Program-made: the position numbers and the translations under genes | Notes under the pieces: generated by a model | What the model was told of the DNA's origin: nothing | The model's database searches: none | The model's input: only the letters and a program-made list of their open reading frames with translations | Shown here: positions 17,735-27,131 of the stretch, in pieces | Layout: each line of letters starts with the position of its first letter | Position numbering within the stretch: the stretch's first letter is position 1 | Origin: an uncultured Lachnospiraceae bacterium | Lineage (GTDB): Bacteria > Bacillota > Clostridia > Lachnospirales > Lachnospiraceae | Direction: 5' to 3' | Length of the DNA stretch: 64,000 nt | Assembly: GCA_900314085.1 (NCBI GenBank) | Contig: OMTX01000023.1 | Coordinates: 1 to 64,000, forward strand

Positions 17735-18243
17735 AAACGAATAAAGCAAAACAAGTGGCCTACATGGCTGTTTTTCTTGCCCTGGCCCTGATTTTTTCAT
17801 ATGTGGAAGCGTTGCTTCCTCTGCCCTTTGTGGTGCCGGGCATGAAACTGGGCCTGCCGAACATCGTCATTGTCGTGGTCCTGTATCTCTTCGGTCCGGT
17901 TCCGGCTCTCGTCATCAATATTCTCCGGGTTCTCCTCGTAGGCCTGCTTTTTACGAATGTCTACAGCCTGGCCTTCAGTCTTTTCGGGGCTGCCTTTTCA
18001 TTCGCGGCCATGTGGACCGTGTGGAAGGTCTTTCACGGTTCACCAATCCTAGTATCCGTTTTTGGCGGACTCTTTCACAATACCGGCCAGATTGTGGCAG
18101 CGATCCTGATCCTGCAGGTCTTTGATGCAGCCTATTACCTGCCGGTTCTGCTGGTGGCCGGATTTGTGACGGGATTCGTCATCGGTCTGCTGGCAGGGCT
18201 TATTCTTCCAAGGCTTGAGGTACTTTTGAACAGCCGCCGATAG
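17731..18243 (+). CDS. Gx transporter family protein
   Basis: Five- to six-helix membrane protein of 170 residues, of the family often labelled heptaprenyl diphosphate synthase component I or Gx transporter. Diagnostic stretches are VPGMKLGLPNIVIV near residue 36 and GGLFHNTGQIVAA near residue 112. The older enzyme label is doubtful; small-molecule transport is more likely. Coupled to the NusG_II gene by an ATGA overlap. Confidence 0.82.
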   Translation: MKTNKAKQVAYMAVFLALALIFSYVEALLPLPFVVPGMKLGLPNIVIVVVLYLFGPVPALVINILRVLLVGLLFTNVYSLAFSLFGAAFSFAAMWTVWKVFHGSPILVSVFGGLFHNTGQIVAAILILQVFDAAYYLPVLLVAGFVTGFVIGLLAGLILPRLEVLLNSRR

Positions 18244-18313
18244 ATCAAAAAAGCGGGCCGTTTGTTGTTTCTTTCAGGCAGACGCGCTGCCCGAAAAAGA
18301 GAGGTATCTTCTG

Positions 18314-18922
18314 ATGTATTCTTATATCCGCGGCGAGGTTGCCGAAGTTTCGACAGACTCCGTTGTCATCGACAACAACGGCATCGGCTATCAGATTTAT
18401 CTGCCGGTAAACGATATCGCAAAGGTCGGGCCGGTCGGAGAGACACGGTTGATCTACACCTATTTTCAGGTGTCGGAAAACGGCATCGGCCTCTACGGCT
18501 TCCTGACGAAGGGAGAGCGGGAGCTGTTCCTGATGCTTATCACCGTAACCGGTGTCGGTCCCAAGGCGGCCATGTCCATCCTTTCCGTCCTTTCGGAGAA
18601 TGACCTGAAATTTGCCATCCTTTCCGAGGACAGCAAGGCCATTTCCGCTGCACCAGGCGTAGGGCCGAAGACAGCCAAGATGGTGATTGTGACCCTGAAG
18701 GACAAGATAGATCCGGGCTTCATGGAAAATGCCGGGGCAGCGGTAAGCGCAGCTCCCGGTCAGGTTATGGCGGACTCCGAGCGGAACGACGCCTATCTGG
18801 CACTGACCTCCCTCGGCTACGACGCGGCAACCGCCCTGAAAGCCCTTGATTCCGTTGAAGGGGCTGCCGGTATGGATTCGAACCGCCTCCTGAAGGAAGC
18901 CCTGAAAAAGTTGGCTTTCTGA
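18314..18922 (+). CDS. ruvA: Holliday junction helicase subunit RuvA
   Basis: DNA-binding subunit of the RuvAB branch-migration motor. N-terminal OB fold (MYSYIRGEVAEV), tandem helix-hairpin-helix motifs (VTGVGPKAAMSIL and APGVGPKTAKMVI) and a C-terminal RuvB-contacting domain (ALTSLGYDAATALKAL). 202 residues, normal. GAGAGG site upstream. ruvB follows after 76 bases, and the resolvase partner recU is at 43.3 kb. Confidence 0.97.
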   Translation: MYSYIRGEVAEVSTDSVVIDNNGIGYQIYLPVNDIAKVGPVGETRLIYTYFQVSENGIGLYGFLTKGERELFLMLITVTGVGPKAAMSILSVLSENDLKFAILSEDSKAISAAPGVGPKTAKMVIVTLKDKIDPGFMENAGAAVSAAPGQVMADSERNDAYLALTSLGYDAATALKALDSVEGAAGMDSNRLLKEALKKLAF

Positions 18923-18998
18923 CATACTGTGCGCATCTTTTCGGGAAACAACTGCAGACAAAAATTCATGGAAGCTTTTCCGGATTTGAGAGAGAAAT

Positions 18999-19994
18999 AT
19001 GAAGAGAAGCATCGTCACGACAAATGAAATGCCGGAAGACCTCCCGGTGGAAAACACCCTGCGGCCGCAGAACTTTGACTCCTACATAGGCCAGGACAAG
19101 GTGAAGCAGAATCTGAAGATCTATATTGAGGCGGCAAAGGAACGGAAGGAACCCTTGGACCACGTCCTTTTCTACGGACCTCCGGGCCTTGGAAAGACTA
19201 CTCTTTCCGGCATCATCGCAAATGAAATGGGCGTAAACATCAAGATCACGTCGGGGCCGGCCATCGCAAAGCCGGGAGAGATGGCAGCGATATTATCCTC
19301 TCTCGAAGAAAACGACGTCCTTTTCATCGATGAGATTCACCGCCTGAACCGGCAGGTCGAAGAGGTCCTGTATCCGGCCATGGAGGATTACGCCATCGAC
19401 ATCATGATCGGGAAGGGGCAGACCGGGCGGTCCGTCCGTCTGGATCTTCCGAAGTTTACCCTCGTCGGAGCGACGACAAGGGCAGGCCTGCTCTCGGCTC
19501 CCCTCAGAGACCGCTTCGGCGTCATTTTCCGCCTGGAATTCTACGAGCCTGAGGATTTGAAAAAGATTATCGAAAATTCTGCCAAAAAGCTTGGTGTGGA
19601 AATTGATGAAAAGGGCGCCTATGAGCTCGCGAGAAGGTCCCGGGGCACGCCGCGGCTTGCGAACCGGCTTTTAAAGCGAGTCCGCGATTTCGCCCAGGTC
19701 AAATATGACGGGACCATCACGGAAGACATTGCAAAGGAAGCCCTGGACCGCATGGAGGTCGATTCCTACGGCCTCGATGACAGCGACAGGAGGATCCTTA
19801 TGACGATCATCGAAAAGTTCGGCGGAGGTCCCGTCGGCCTTGATACCCTTGCCGCAGCACTCGGTGAGGATGCCGGCACAATTGAAGATGTCTATGAGCC
19901 CTACCTCGTACAGAACGGCTTGATCAACCGGACGCCGAAGGGGCGCGTGGCAACGGAGCTCTGCTATAGGCATTTCGGCCTGATGATGACGTAA
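18999..19994 (+). CDS. ruvB: Holliday junction helicase subunit RuvB
   Basis: AAA+ motor of branch migration. Walker [11 protein letters not shown], Walker [11 protein letters not shown], sensor 1 [11 protein letters not shown], the arginine finger region APLRDRFG, and a C-terminal winged helix. 331 residues, normal for RuvB. Confidence 0.98.
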   Translation: MKRSIVTTNEMPEDLPVENTLRPQNFDSYIGQDKVKQNLKIYIEAAKERKEPLDHVLFYGPPGLGKTTLSGIIANEMGVNIKITSGPAIAKPGEMAAILSSLEENDVLFIDEIHRLNRQVEEVLYPAMEDYAIDIMIGKGQTGRSVRLDLPKFTLVGATTRAGLLSAPLRDRFGVIFRLEFYEPEDLKKIIENSAKKLGVEIDEKGAYELARRSRGTPRLANRLLKRVRDFAQVKYDGTITEDIAKEALDRMEVDSYGLDDSDRRILMTIIEKFGGGPVGLDTLAAALGEDAGTIEDVYEPYLVQNGLINRTPKGRVATELCYRHFGLMMT

Positions 19995-19997
19995 ATC

Positions 19998-20026
19998 TTG
20001 TTTTCTTTTGGCATAAAAATTATAAT
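19998..20026 (+). promoter_or_regulatory. Promoter upstream of zapA
   Basis: TTGTTT (19998-20003), 17 bases, TATAAT (20021-20026). It begins right after the ruvB stop and lies about 40 bases before the zapA ATG, so zapA and the U32 gene have their own start site. Confidence 0.65.
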
Positions 20027-20067
20027 GAACTTTAGTTTTTTTGTTTGAGTTCGGAGGACGGACACCT

Positions 20068-20505
20068 ATGTCAGCCAAGAAAAGCCTGGACGTTCTGATC
20101 GGCGGAAAAGTATACAAGCTCAGCGGGTATGAGGAAGAGGAGTACCTGCAGAAGGTGGCGGCCTATATCAACGGCAAGCTCGAGGAATTTGAGGCAATAG
20201 AGGAGTACAAGCTCCTGAATTCCGATATGCGGTCGACCCTGCTGGAGCTCAATATCGCAGACGACTATTTCAAGGCCAAGGCGCTGGCAGAGAAATACGA
20301 GGGTGACCTTTCCGAGAAGGACAAGGAAATCTATGACTTGAAGCATGAGCTCATAGGAGCCCAGATGAAGACGGAAGGCCTGGAGGATCAGGTCCGGCAG
20401 CTGACAGACGAAAAGAAAGAGCTCCTGGTCAACAAGGCAAAACTGGAGGCCTCTCTCGAAGATGCCCTTCTGGGTCCTTCGGACGATGACGGGGACGATT
20501 CATGA
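20068..20505 (+). CDS. zapA: Cell division protein ZapA
   Basis: FtsZ-ring-associated protein. The N-terminal ZapA domain (KKSLDVLIGGKVYKLSGYEE, residues 3-22) is followed by a long coiled coil and an acidic Asp-rich end. The ATG at 20068 has GGAGG eleven bases upstream; the open frame from 20041 is not family-like. 145 residues. ATGA overlap with the U32 gene. Confidence 0.87.
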   Translation: MSAKKSLDVLIGGKVYKLSGYEEEEYLQKVAAYINGKLEEFEAIEEYKLLNSDMRSTLLELNIADDYFKAKALAEKYEGDLSEKDKEIYDLKHELIGAQMKTEGLEDQVRQLTDEKKELLVNKAKLEASLEDALLGPSDDDGDDS

Positions 20506-22814
20506 AGATTCCTGAACTCCTGGCTCCCGCGGGAAATTTTGAAATACTGAAGGCAGCTGCGGATGCCGGAGCAGATGCGGTCTATTTCGGCGGAGAAGTG
20601 TACGGGGCCCGTGCCTTTGCGGGAAACCTGTCTCGGACAGAAGTGCTCGAAGCTATTGAATATTTACACAGCCTGGGAAAGAAGGCCTATCTCACGGTCA
20701 ATACCCTCTTGAAAAACAGGGAGATCGAAGAGGGGCTTTTTTCTTATCTCCGCGACTTTTACGAGGCCGGTCTCGATGCGGTCCTGATCCAGGACTGGGG
20801 CGTGCTATCCTTTGTGAAGGCCGCATTCCCCGACCTCACCTGCCATGCCTCCACCCAGATGTGCGTTTCGTCTCCCTGCGGCTATGAATTCTTAAAGGCG
20901 CATGGCATTGCCCGGGCAGTACCGGCGAGAGAATTGTCGCTTGATGAAATCCGCGCCCTCTGCGCTGTTCCCGGAATCGAGACGGAGGTCTTCGTCCACG
21001 GGGCTATGTGTGTCTGCTATTCAGGCAGGTGCTATCTGTCCGGCATGATCGGCGGGCGGTCGGCAAACCGCGGCCGCTGCGGCCAGCCTTGCCGCCTTCC
21101 CTATGAAGGCTATATAGATAATAAAAAAGCCGGCCTTCCGGACAGCGGCAGGTATCCGATCTCCATGAAGGATCTCTGCGGCCTGCCTGTTTTGAAAGAG
21201 CTTTGCGAGACAGGCGTTGACTCCCTGAAAATCGAGGGGAGGATGAAGGCAAAAGAGTATGTGGAAGGCGTTGTTTCCGTCTACCGGAAATACCTGGACT
21301 GTCTGGCTGAAAATCAGGACGGCCCCTTCTCCGTAGAGCCATCCGACATGGATTTTCTTCGCGCCCTTGGAAACCGTGGAAACTTCGCCCATACCTATTA
21401 CCGGAAGAAAAACGGCGCGGAGATGATCTCGTTTTCGGATTCATCTTTCCACTCGGACAGGACGGCCCTCGCCCCGGCTCGGGCCGCCGCCTCTCCTGCA
21501 AAAATGCAGGCTGCCGCAGACATTCCTGTCGATTTCACATTTTCTGCAGCAGCCGGCAAACCCATGAGTCTTGCTTCATCAGTTGTCCTTCCCGGCGGAG
21601 ACAGGATTTTTGCCGGGGCAGTTTCAGATATTGTTGAAGCAGCAGAAAAAAAGGCGACGACTGAGGATGAGGTCAGGGAAAAGCTGGTGAAGCTTGGAGG
21701 AACCGGCTTTGTACCCGGGGAAATCAGTATTACCCTTGACGAAAATATCTTCCTCCCCATGTCGCGCGTCAATGCTCTGCGGCGGGAGGTTGTAGAAAAA
21801 CTGAAGGTGAGTGCAGGAGAACCGTCCCGCTGCGCTCCCGCCTGCGCGCATCCGGCGATGAGCACAGAACTACAGTCTCCCCGTGCGCGGAAGCCTGCCT
21901 GTCCGCCGGAGGGCTTCTTTTCAAAAACAGAAGAAGCGCTGCGGCGCCTGAAAGAAGAGACAAGGCTTTCTGATTCTTTCGGGGACGGACCGGATCTCTA
22001 TATATCCGTCATGGACTTAAGGCAGCTTTCTGGTCTTTGCAGCCTGAAGAGACCGGTAAATCTCATTATTCCTGCCTTTCTCTTCCTCAAAGAGGAAGCC
22101 GTGGAGCTTCTTTCCGCAGAGAAGGCAAAAGGGAGGAACGTCTGTCTCTCTCTCCCTTATGTTTTCCGCAAACGCCTGCTGCCCTTTGAAAAAGAGCTGA
22201 AGGAGAAGGCGAAGAAAATCGGAACAGACGAATACTTCGTTTCTCAGGTGGATTCCCTGCAATACCTGCTAGATAAAGGGATTCCTGCGGAAGATATTTT
22301 CGGTGACAACGACTTCTATGTCTTCAACCGGCCGGCCATGGCCTTCTATGCCGATATGGGAATCCGGCGGTTTTCTGCCCCCTTTGAATTAAACGGGGGA
22401 GAGCTTTCCCACCTGCTGCCGGAGGCATCCATACTGACGGTCTACGGCCGGGTTCCGGTCATGAAAACAGCGAACTGCCTGCTGAAAAATACAGGGAAAT
22501 GTGAAGAAGGCCTTCTCCGGAAGGCGGACAGGCACACTCTTTCCTATACAGACAGGAAGGGGGCTTCGGTTCCCGTCGTCCGCGACTGCATGAACTGCAT
22601 CAATGTCATGTATAATTCCGTGCCGTCTTCCCTGCTTTCCGACCTGCCGGAAATCGGGAAGACTTTGTATGGCGGTTACCGCCTGGACTTCACAACGGAA
22701 ACCGGTGATGAAATCCGGGAGATACTTTCTGTCTTCGAAAAGACGTATGTCGGAGAGAGGGCTTCCCTGCCCGGAGAACGCACCCGCGGCCACTATAAGC
22801 GGGGCGTGGAATAA
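20502..22814 (+). CDS. Peptidase U32 family protein (RlhA/TrhP-like, with DUF3656)
   Basis: U32 proteins include the RNA-hydroxylation factors TrhP and RlhA. The N-terminal catalytic region has LLAPAGNFEILKAAADAG, STQMCVSS, VFVHGAMCVCYSGRCYLS and SANRGRCGQPCRLPY with the conserved cysteines. The C-terminal half (about residues 330-770) fits the DUF3656 extension and ends with a further cysteine motif, CMNCINVMYNS. The long form suggests an RlhA-like 23S rRNA role, but this is inference. Two Ala/Pro/Ser-rich stretches (near residues 325 and 445) look like linkers. Confidence 0.85.
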   Translation: MKIPELLAPAGNFEILKAAADAGADAVYFGGEVYGARAFAGNLSRTEVLEAIEYLHSLGKKAYLTVNTLLKNREIEEGLFSYLRDFYEAGLDAVLIQDWGVLSFVKAAFPDLTCHASTQMCVSSPCGYEFLKAHGIARAVPARELSLDEIRALCAVPGIETEVFVHGAMCVCYSGRCYLSGMIGGRSANRGRCGQPCRLPYEGYIDNKKAGLPDSGRYPISMKDLCGLPVLKELCETGVDSLKIEGRMKAKEYVEGVVSVYRKYLDCLAENQDGPFSVEPSDMDFLRALGNRGNFAHTYYRKKNGAEMISFSDSSFHSDRTALAPARAAASPAKMQAAADIPVDFTFSAAAGKPMSLASSVVLPGGDRIFAGAVSDIVEAAEKKATTEDEVREKLVKLGGTGFVPGEISITLDENIFLPMSRVNALRREVVEKLKVSAGEPSRCAPACAHPAMSTELQSPRARKPACPPEGFFSKTEEALRRLKEETRLSDSFGDGPDLYISVMDLRQLSGLCSLKRPVNLIIPAFLFLKEEAVELLSAEKAKGRNVCLSLPYVFRKRLLPFEKELKEKAKKIGTDEYFVSQVDSLQYLLDKGIPAEDIFGDNDFYVFNRPAMAFYADMGIRRFSAPFELNGGELSHLLPEASILTVYGRVPVMKTANCLLKNTGKCEEGLLRKADRHTLSYTDRKGASVPVVRDCMNCINVMYNSVPSSLLSDLPEIGKTLYGGYRLDFTTETGDEIREILSVFEKTYVGERASLPGERTRGHYKRGVE

Positions 22815-22824
22815 AACCCGGTTC

Positions 22825-22855
22825 CTGCCGGCCGTGTGAATACACAGAACGGCAG
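22825..22855 (+). other. Stem-loop after the U32 gene
   Basis: CTGCCG (22825-22830) pairs with CGGCAG (22850-22855), enclosing GTGT-gaat-ACAC. No T run follows on either strand, so it is not a canonical terminator. Confidence 0.4.
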
Positions 22856-22904
22856 CAGAAAAGTGCCTGCTTTATATTAGTCATGAAATAAGGAGTTTGG
22901 CGAT

Positions 22905-24224
22905 TTGGTCCACTTTCTCACATCCATATCCCGTTTTACGATGATCCTGCTGCTGGCTGTTTTCACCTACGACAGCTTTGCCGCCCTGTCCCGGAAGTCT
23001 TCGGAAAAGGCGCGCCGCAGCCGTTCGGTCCGTCAGACATTTTTCATGTTTCTCATTCTGATCAACGGGAATCTCGTTCTCTTCCTGAATACGCAGGAGA
23101 AGAGAGTGCTGATCCTGCTTGCCATCGAGTGCGTCCTTTTTGTTCTCCTCTTTCTGATTTTCCGCACGGCATATGTCGGATCGAACAAGCCCCTTGTCAA
23201 CTCCATGGCCATGCTGATGGCGATCGGCTTCATCATCATCACCCGCCTCAATATCGACAAGGCGGAGAGGCAGATTTTCTTTGCTGCGGCAGGCCTTGCT
23301 CTGACCGCCCTCGTTCCCCTCATCATCAAACACGGAGGATTTCTGTCCCGCATGACATGGGTCTATTTCGTCCTGGGGACCGGTCTTCTCGGTATCGTTC
23401 TCGTCGCCGGCGCCACGGTTTACGGGGCAAAGCTCAATATAAAAATCGGCAGCTTTACCATCCAGCCTTCCGAATTCGTGAAGATCCTCTTCGTCTTTTT
23501 CATCGCCTGCATGTTCAATCTTTCCACGGAGATGCGGCAGGTGTGGATCACGACGGGCTGCGCAGCCCTTCATGTCTTAATCCTCATTGCCTCGAAGGAC
23601 TTAGGGTCGGCGGGTATCTTCATGATTACCTACCTCATCATGCTCTATGTGGCGACGAAAAATCCCCGCTGGCTTCTGGTCGGCGCCCTGCTCTGCATTC
23701 TCGGCCTCGCCCTGGCCTACGTCCTCTTTGCCCATGTCAGGACCCGTTTTACCGCCTGGCGGGATCCGATTGCAGTCGTCGACGGAGCCGGCTACCAGGT
23801 GTCCCAGTCCCTCTTTGCCATCGGAACGGGCGGCTGGTTCGGAAGCGGTCTCTGTCAGGGGCTTCCGGACAAGATACCCCTGGCGATTTCCGACTTCGTC
23901 TTCGCAGCCATCTGTGAGGAGATGGGAGGTGTTTTTGCCTTATTGATCATCTTCCTCTGTGTGGGCGTATTTTTATTATTCTTAAATTCCGCCATGCAGA
24001 TTTCGGATTTTTTCTATAAGCTCCTGGCTCTCGGGCTTTCCGCCTGCTACGGAGCCCAGGTCTTCATCATGATCGGCGGCGTCACGAAATTCATCCCGTC
24101 GACCGGCGTTACGCTGCCCCTCGTAAGCTACGGCGGATCGTCTCTGATTTCAACGCTGCTTTTGTTTGCCATTATTCAGGGGCTCTATGTCCGCGAATAT
24201 CAGGGAGATGAAGCGTATGACTGA
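22905..24224 (+). CDS. SEDS-family peptidoglycan polymerase (FtsW/RodA/SpoVE)
   Basis: Polytopic glycosyltransferase that polymerises lipid II. About ten to twelve membrane segments; motifs IQPSEFVKILFVFF and ASKDLGSAGIF in the middle, and the C-terminal STGVTLPLVSYGGSSLIST typical of SEDS proteins. The TTG start at 22905 follows AAGGAG. The next gene is a class B PBP overlapping by eight bases, the usual SEDS/transpeptidase pairing. Whether it serves elongation, division or sporulation cannot be decided from the sequence. Confidence 0.92.
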   Translation: MVHFLTSISRFTMILLLAVFTYDSFAALSRKSSEKARRSRSVRQTFFMFLILINGNLVLFLNTQEKRVLILLAIECVLFVLLFLIFRTAYVGSNKPLVNSMAMLMAIGFIIITRLNIDKAERQIFFAAAGLALTALVPLIIKHGGFLSRMTWVYFVLGTGLLGIVLVAGATVYGAKLNIKIGSFTIQPSEFVKILFVFFIACMFNLSTEMRQVWITTGCAALHVLILIASKDLGSAGIFMITYLIMLYVATKNPRWLLVGALLCILGLALAYVLFAHVRTRFTAWRDPIAVVDGAGYQVSQSLFAIGTGGWFGSGLCQGLPDKIPLAISDFVFAAICEEMGGVFALLIIFLCVGVFLLFLNSAMQISDFFYKLLALGLSACYGAQVFIMIGGVTKFIPSTGVTLPLVSYGGSSLISTLLLFAIIQGLYVREYQGDEAYD

Positions 24225-25851
24225 GAAGAAGAATAAAGAAATCGACGTCATCGACCTGAGCCGTGCGCCGGACAGGAAGAAGGCAGCTGCCGGATCGGGC
24301 AGAAAGAAGGACGGCAGGCGGGCAGGAGAACGCCCGAAGAAAAATACCCGGCCCCGGGAAAAGAAAAGTTCCGGAAGAACTCCGGCAGAACGCGCTGCAA
24401 GAGCATATCAGGAAGAAAGACCGTACCGGAAAAAAAGGGCAGCAGCTGCTGCAGCGGACAACCGTGAATTTGCCGTAGTGATGTACATCTTTCTCGCCCT
24501 ATTTGCGGCGCTTACGGTCTGGTTTATCTACTATGTGGGTTTCCGGAGCGAGACTTTCATCAACAGCCCTTATAATCCCCGCCTGTCCCTGATGGCGGAA
24601 CACACTGTCCGGGGCTCTGTTGTATCATCCGACGGGAAGGTTCTCGCTGAAACAAAGACAGACAGCGCCGGCAATGAGACGCGAGTCTATCCTTACAAAA
24701 ACGAATATGCCCATGCCGTGGGCTTTGCGACAAACGGCATGAGCGGGGCAGAGCTTGACGCCAATTTCCAGTTGCTCCGCAGCCACGAATTCTTCCTGAC
24801 GCAGCTTACAGAGCAGCTGACGGACAAAAAAACAAAGGGGGACAACTGCAATATCACGATTGACTCCCGTCTGCAGGATACGGCCTATGAGGGACTTGGC
24901 TCCTATAAGGGGGCAGTCATTGCCGTTGAGCCCTCTACCGGAAAGATTCTCTGCATGGTATCAAAGCCTGACTTCGACCCCAATACGATGGCAGAGAACT
25001 GGGAAAATCTCACGACAGCGGAGACATCCGTGCTTTTGAACCGGGCGGTACAGGGGCTCTATCCGCCAGGTTCCACGGGAAAGATATTCACAACTCTTGA
25101 GTACCTGGAGGAGGGCAACGATCCGGCCGTGACGTACGACTGCCAGGGAACCTATACACAGGACGGCTTTACGATTCACTGCTACAATTCGGAGGTTCAC
25201 GGAACCCAGGATCTTTCCGCCGCCTTTGCCAACTCCTGCAATACGACATTTGCCCAGATAGGGCTCAGGCTCGATCCTGCCCGTTTTACGGCGCTTTCCA
25301 CCCGTATGCTTTTTAACAAGGCACTGCCGACGAAGCTGCAGAACGTGAACAGATCCTCCTTTTCCCTTTCCGATGCTGACAGCGATGCCTCTGTCATGCA
25401 GACTGCTATCGGCCAGGGAAAGACGCTCGTGACGCCGCTCCATCTTTGCATGGTGTCCGCCGCCATTGCAAACGGCGGGGATGTTATGGAGCCCTATATG
25501 ATTGACTCTATTGAATCCGTGGACCAGACGCGCATCAAACGCTATCGGGGAGAGGAATACGGTTCCATCATGACAGCCGAAGAGGCGGAGCAGATGAAAG
25601 CCCTGATGCGGGGCGTCGTAACCGGCGGCACGGGATCCAGGCTCAATACCGATGCCTACTATGCCTACGGGAAGACGGGTACGGCAGAGTTTTCGGATGA
25701 CAAGTCGAAAACCCACGCCTGGTTTACCGGCGTTGCGGAAAAGGACGGGAAACAGATTGCCATCGCCGTAATCATGGAAGAGGCCGGAACGTCCTCCGCT
25801 CACGCGGTACCGCTTGCAAAGAAGTGCTTTGAAACCTATTTCGCCAACTGA
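24217..25851 (+). CDS. Penicillin-binding protein, class B transpeptidase
   Basis: D,D-transpeptidase paired with the upstream SEDS polymerase. A 75-residue basic cytoplasmic tail precedes one membrane segment (about residues 87-107) and a short linker domain. The catalytic domain carries PPGSTGK (serine and lysine of SxxK), ANSCNTTF (SxN) and YGKTGTAE (KTG). The ATG at 24217 has GGAG upstream and overlaps the SEDS stop. 544 residues, in the range of PbpA/PbpH-type proteins; the long basic N-tail is unusual. Confidence 0.92.
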   Translation: MTEKKNKEIDVIDLSRAPDRKKAAAGSGRKKDGRRAGERPKKNTRPREKKSSGRTPAERAARAYQEERPYRKKRAAAAAADNREFAVVMYIFLALFAALTVWFIYYVGFRSETFINSPYNPRLSLMAEHTVRGSVVSSDGKVLAETKTDSAGNETRVYPYKNEYAHAVGFATNGMSGAELDANFQLLRSHEFFLTQLTEQLTDKKTKGDNCNITIDSRLQDTAYEGLGSYKGAVIAVEPSTGKILCMVSKPDFDPNTMAENWENLTTAETSVLLNRAVQGLYPPGSTGKIFTTLEYLEEGNDPAVTYDCQGTYTQDGFTIHCYNSEVHGTQDLSAAFANSCNTTFAQIGLRLDPARFTALSTRMLFNKALPTKLQNVNRSSFSLSDADSDASVMQTAIGQGKTLVTPLHLCMVSAAIANGGDVMEPYMIDSIESVDQTRIKRYRGEEYGSIMTAEEAEQMKALMRGVVTGGTGSRLNTDAYYAYGKTGTAEFSDDKSKTHAWFTGVAEKDGKQIAIAVIMEEAGTSSAHAVPLAKKCFETYFAN

Positions 25852-25858
25852 AATTTCG

Positions 25859-25887
25859 TTGTAAGCCCTGCCAAAATCAGCTATACT
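25859..25887 (+). promoter_or_regulatory. Promoter upstream of the small gene at 25981
   Basis: TTGTAA (25859-25864), 17 bases, TATACT (25882-25887). A copy of the dispersed motif (25903-25916, reverse orientation) lies just after the expected transcription start. Confidence 0.55.
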
Positions 25888-25980
25888 TTTGTTTGATGTT
25901 TTATGACTAATATTTTCCCTTCCCTTTGCTGAAGAAGCGGCGGAAGGGCGGCGCATGATCCTTCATGAGGCGGAGAAGAA

Positions 25981-26316
25981 GTGCATTTCATCGAGCCATT
26001 ATATCTATCATCAAATATCCGCTCGGAAGAGAAGATCAAAGAGAAGCTTTCCCGCCGGGCCGGTGTGGCCGGGCTCTACCTTGTGTGCCTTTCGGACAGG
26101 GAAGATGAACTTTTTTTGCTGATTCCCGACGAAGAATTTATGCACGCGCCTTATCATGACATCGATGTCGCCGTGGTGGGTTTTGCAAGAGGATATATTA
26201 CCGCAAAGGTCCTGGTCAAAGCTATTATTGATGAAATCCTTGAAACAGAAGGCAGTGTAGACAAGACTTCCGTACAGCATTTCTTTGCCGCGCGGACAGG
26301 GGAGGGCAGCCTATGA
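25981..26316 (+). CDS. Conserved-looking hypothetical protein, 111 residues
   Basis: Not recognised. Starts with GTG after GGAGAAG and ends in an ATGA overlap with the DUF2953 gene, so it is almost certainly real and co-translated. No membrane segment or signal. Composition suggests a compact alpha/beta protein: LYLVCLSDREDELFLLIPDEE, then VVGFARGYITAKVLVKAI. The position in front of DUF2953 and GerW suggests envelope or sporulation biology, but the sequence shows no function. Confidence 0.72.
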   Translation: MHFIEPLYLSSNIRSEEKIKEKLSRRAGVAGLYLVCLSDREDELFLLIPDEEFMHAPYHDIDVAVVGFARGYITAKVLVKAIIDEILETEGSVDKTSVQHFFAARTGEGSL

Positions 26317-27119
26317 GCATATTCTTAGCTGTTCTTGCCGTCATTGGAAAAATCCTGCTGATCATCCTTTTGGCCGTCCTGGTTCTTGTATTGTACCTGC
26401 TTTTCACCCCCTTCATGTACAAGGCGGACGGGGCTTTCGACAGGGAAGAGGGGACGGTTTTCGTTGCAAAGCTGCATGATTTCTCCCATTTTTTCGGCAT
26501 ATCCGTGGCCTACAGTGACGGGCTCGCCGCCAGGCTCACCCTTCTCTGGGGCGCCGTGAAGATTCCCCTCGGAAAGAAGGACAAGACGGAAATGCCAAAG
26601 AAAGAAAAGCAGAAGAGGGCTGAAGAAGAGGAGTCCGGCAGCGAGAAAGAGGATGTAAAAACGTCCGATTCCGAAAAGACCGGCAGCGAAAAGCCGAAAG
26701 ACAAAAAGAAGAAAGAGAAAAAGCCGAAGAGCATCGCTGCTGCAGTAGCAGGAAATATCGGCGGCCTGAACTACATCATAGGAAAGGTTTTTGCCCTGAT
26801 CGGGAAGATGAAGCCTACCGTGCTGACGGCCGACCTCGATTACTCGGCCGGCGAGCCGGATACGACAGGCTATGTGACAGGGGTTCTTGCCATGCTGCCA
26901 TTCGTCTACGGGAAAAAGAAGTCCTTCCGGCCGGATTTTCAGTCCGACGATCCTTATGTCAGCGGCACACTGGGGCTCAAAGGAAAAATCTTCCTCTTTC
27001 AGGCCGTTTATATTATAATCAAAATTATTGCAAACAAGGAGTCCCGGGACTTCATCGGAGACGTTCTCGGAGCCGTGAAACAGCAGAAGAAGGACAAGGC
27101 AGCTTTAGATGCTGCTTAA
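26313..27119 (+). CDS. DUF2953 domain-containing membrane protein (YtfI-like)
   Basis: One N-terminal membrane segment (residues 4-29), then a soluble region, a highly charged Lys/Glu linker (about residues 93-142), and the C-terminal DUF2953 core (YSAGEPDTTGYVTG, then FQSDDPYVSGTLGLKGKIFL). In Bacillus, ytfI/ytfJ are neighbours as here. Function unknown; envelope-associated by topology. Confidence 0.82.
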   Translation: MSIFLAVLAVIGKILLIILLAVLVLVLYLLFTPFMYKADGAFDREEGTVFVAKLHDFSHFFGISVAYSDGLAARLTLLWGAVKIPLGKKDKTEMPKKEKQKRAEEEESGSEKEDVKTSDSEKTGSEKPKDKKKKEKKPKSIAAAVAGNIGGLNYIIGKVFALIGKMKPTVLTADLDYSAGEPDTTGYVTGVLAMLPFVYGKKKSFRPDFQSDDPYVSGTLGLKGKIFLFQAVYIIIKIIANKESRDFIGDVLGAVKQQKKDKAALDAA

Positions 27120-27131
27120 TGGAGGGTACGC

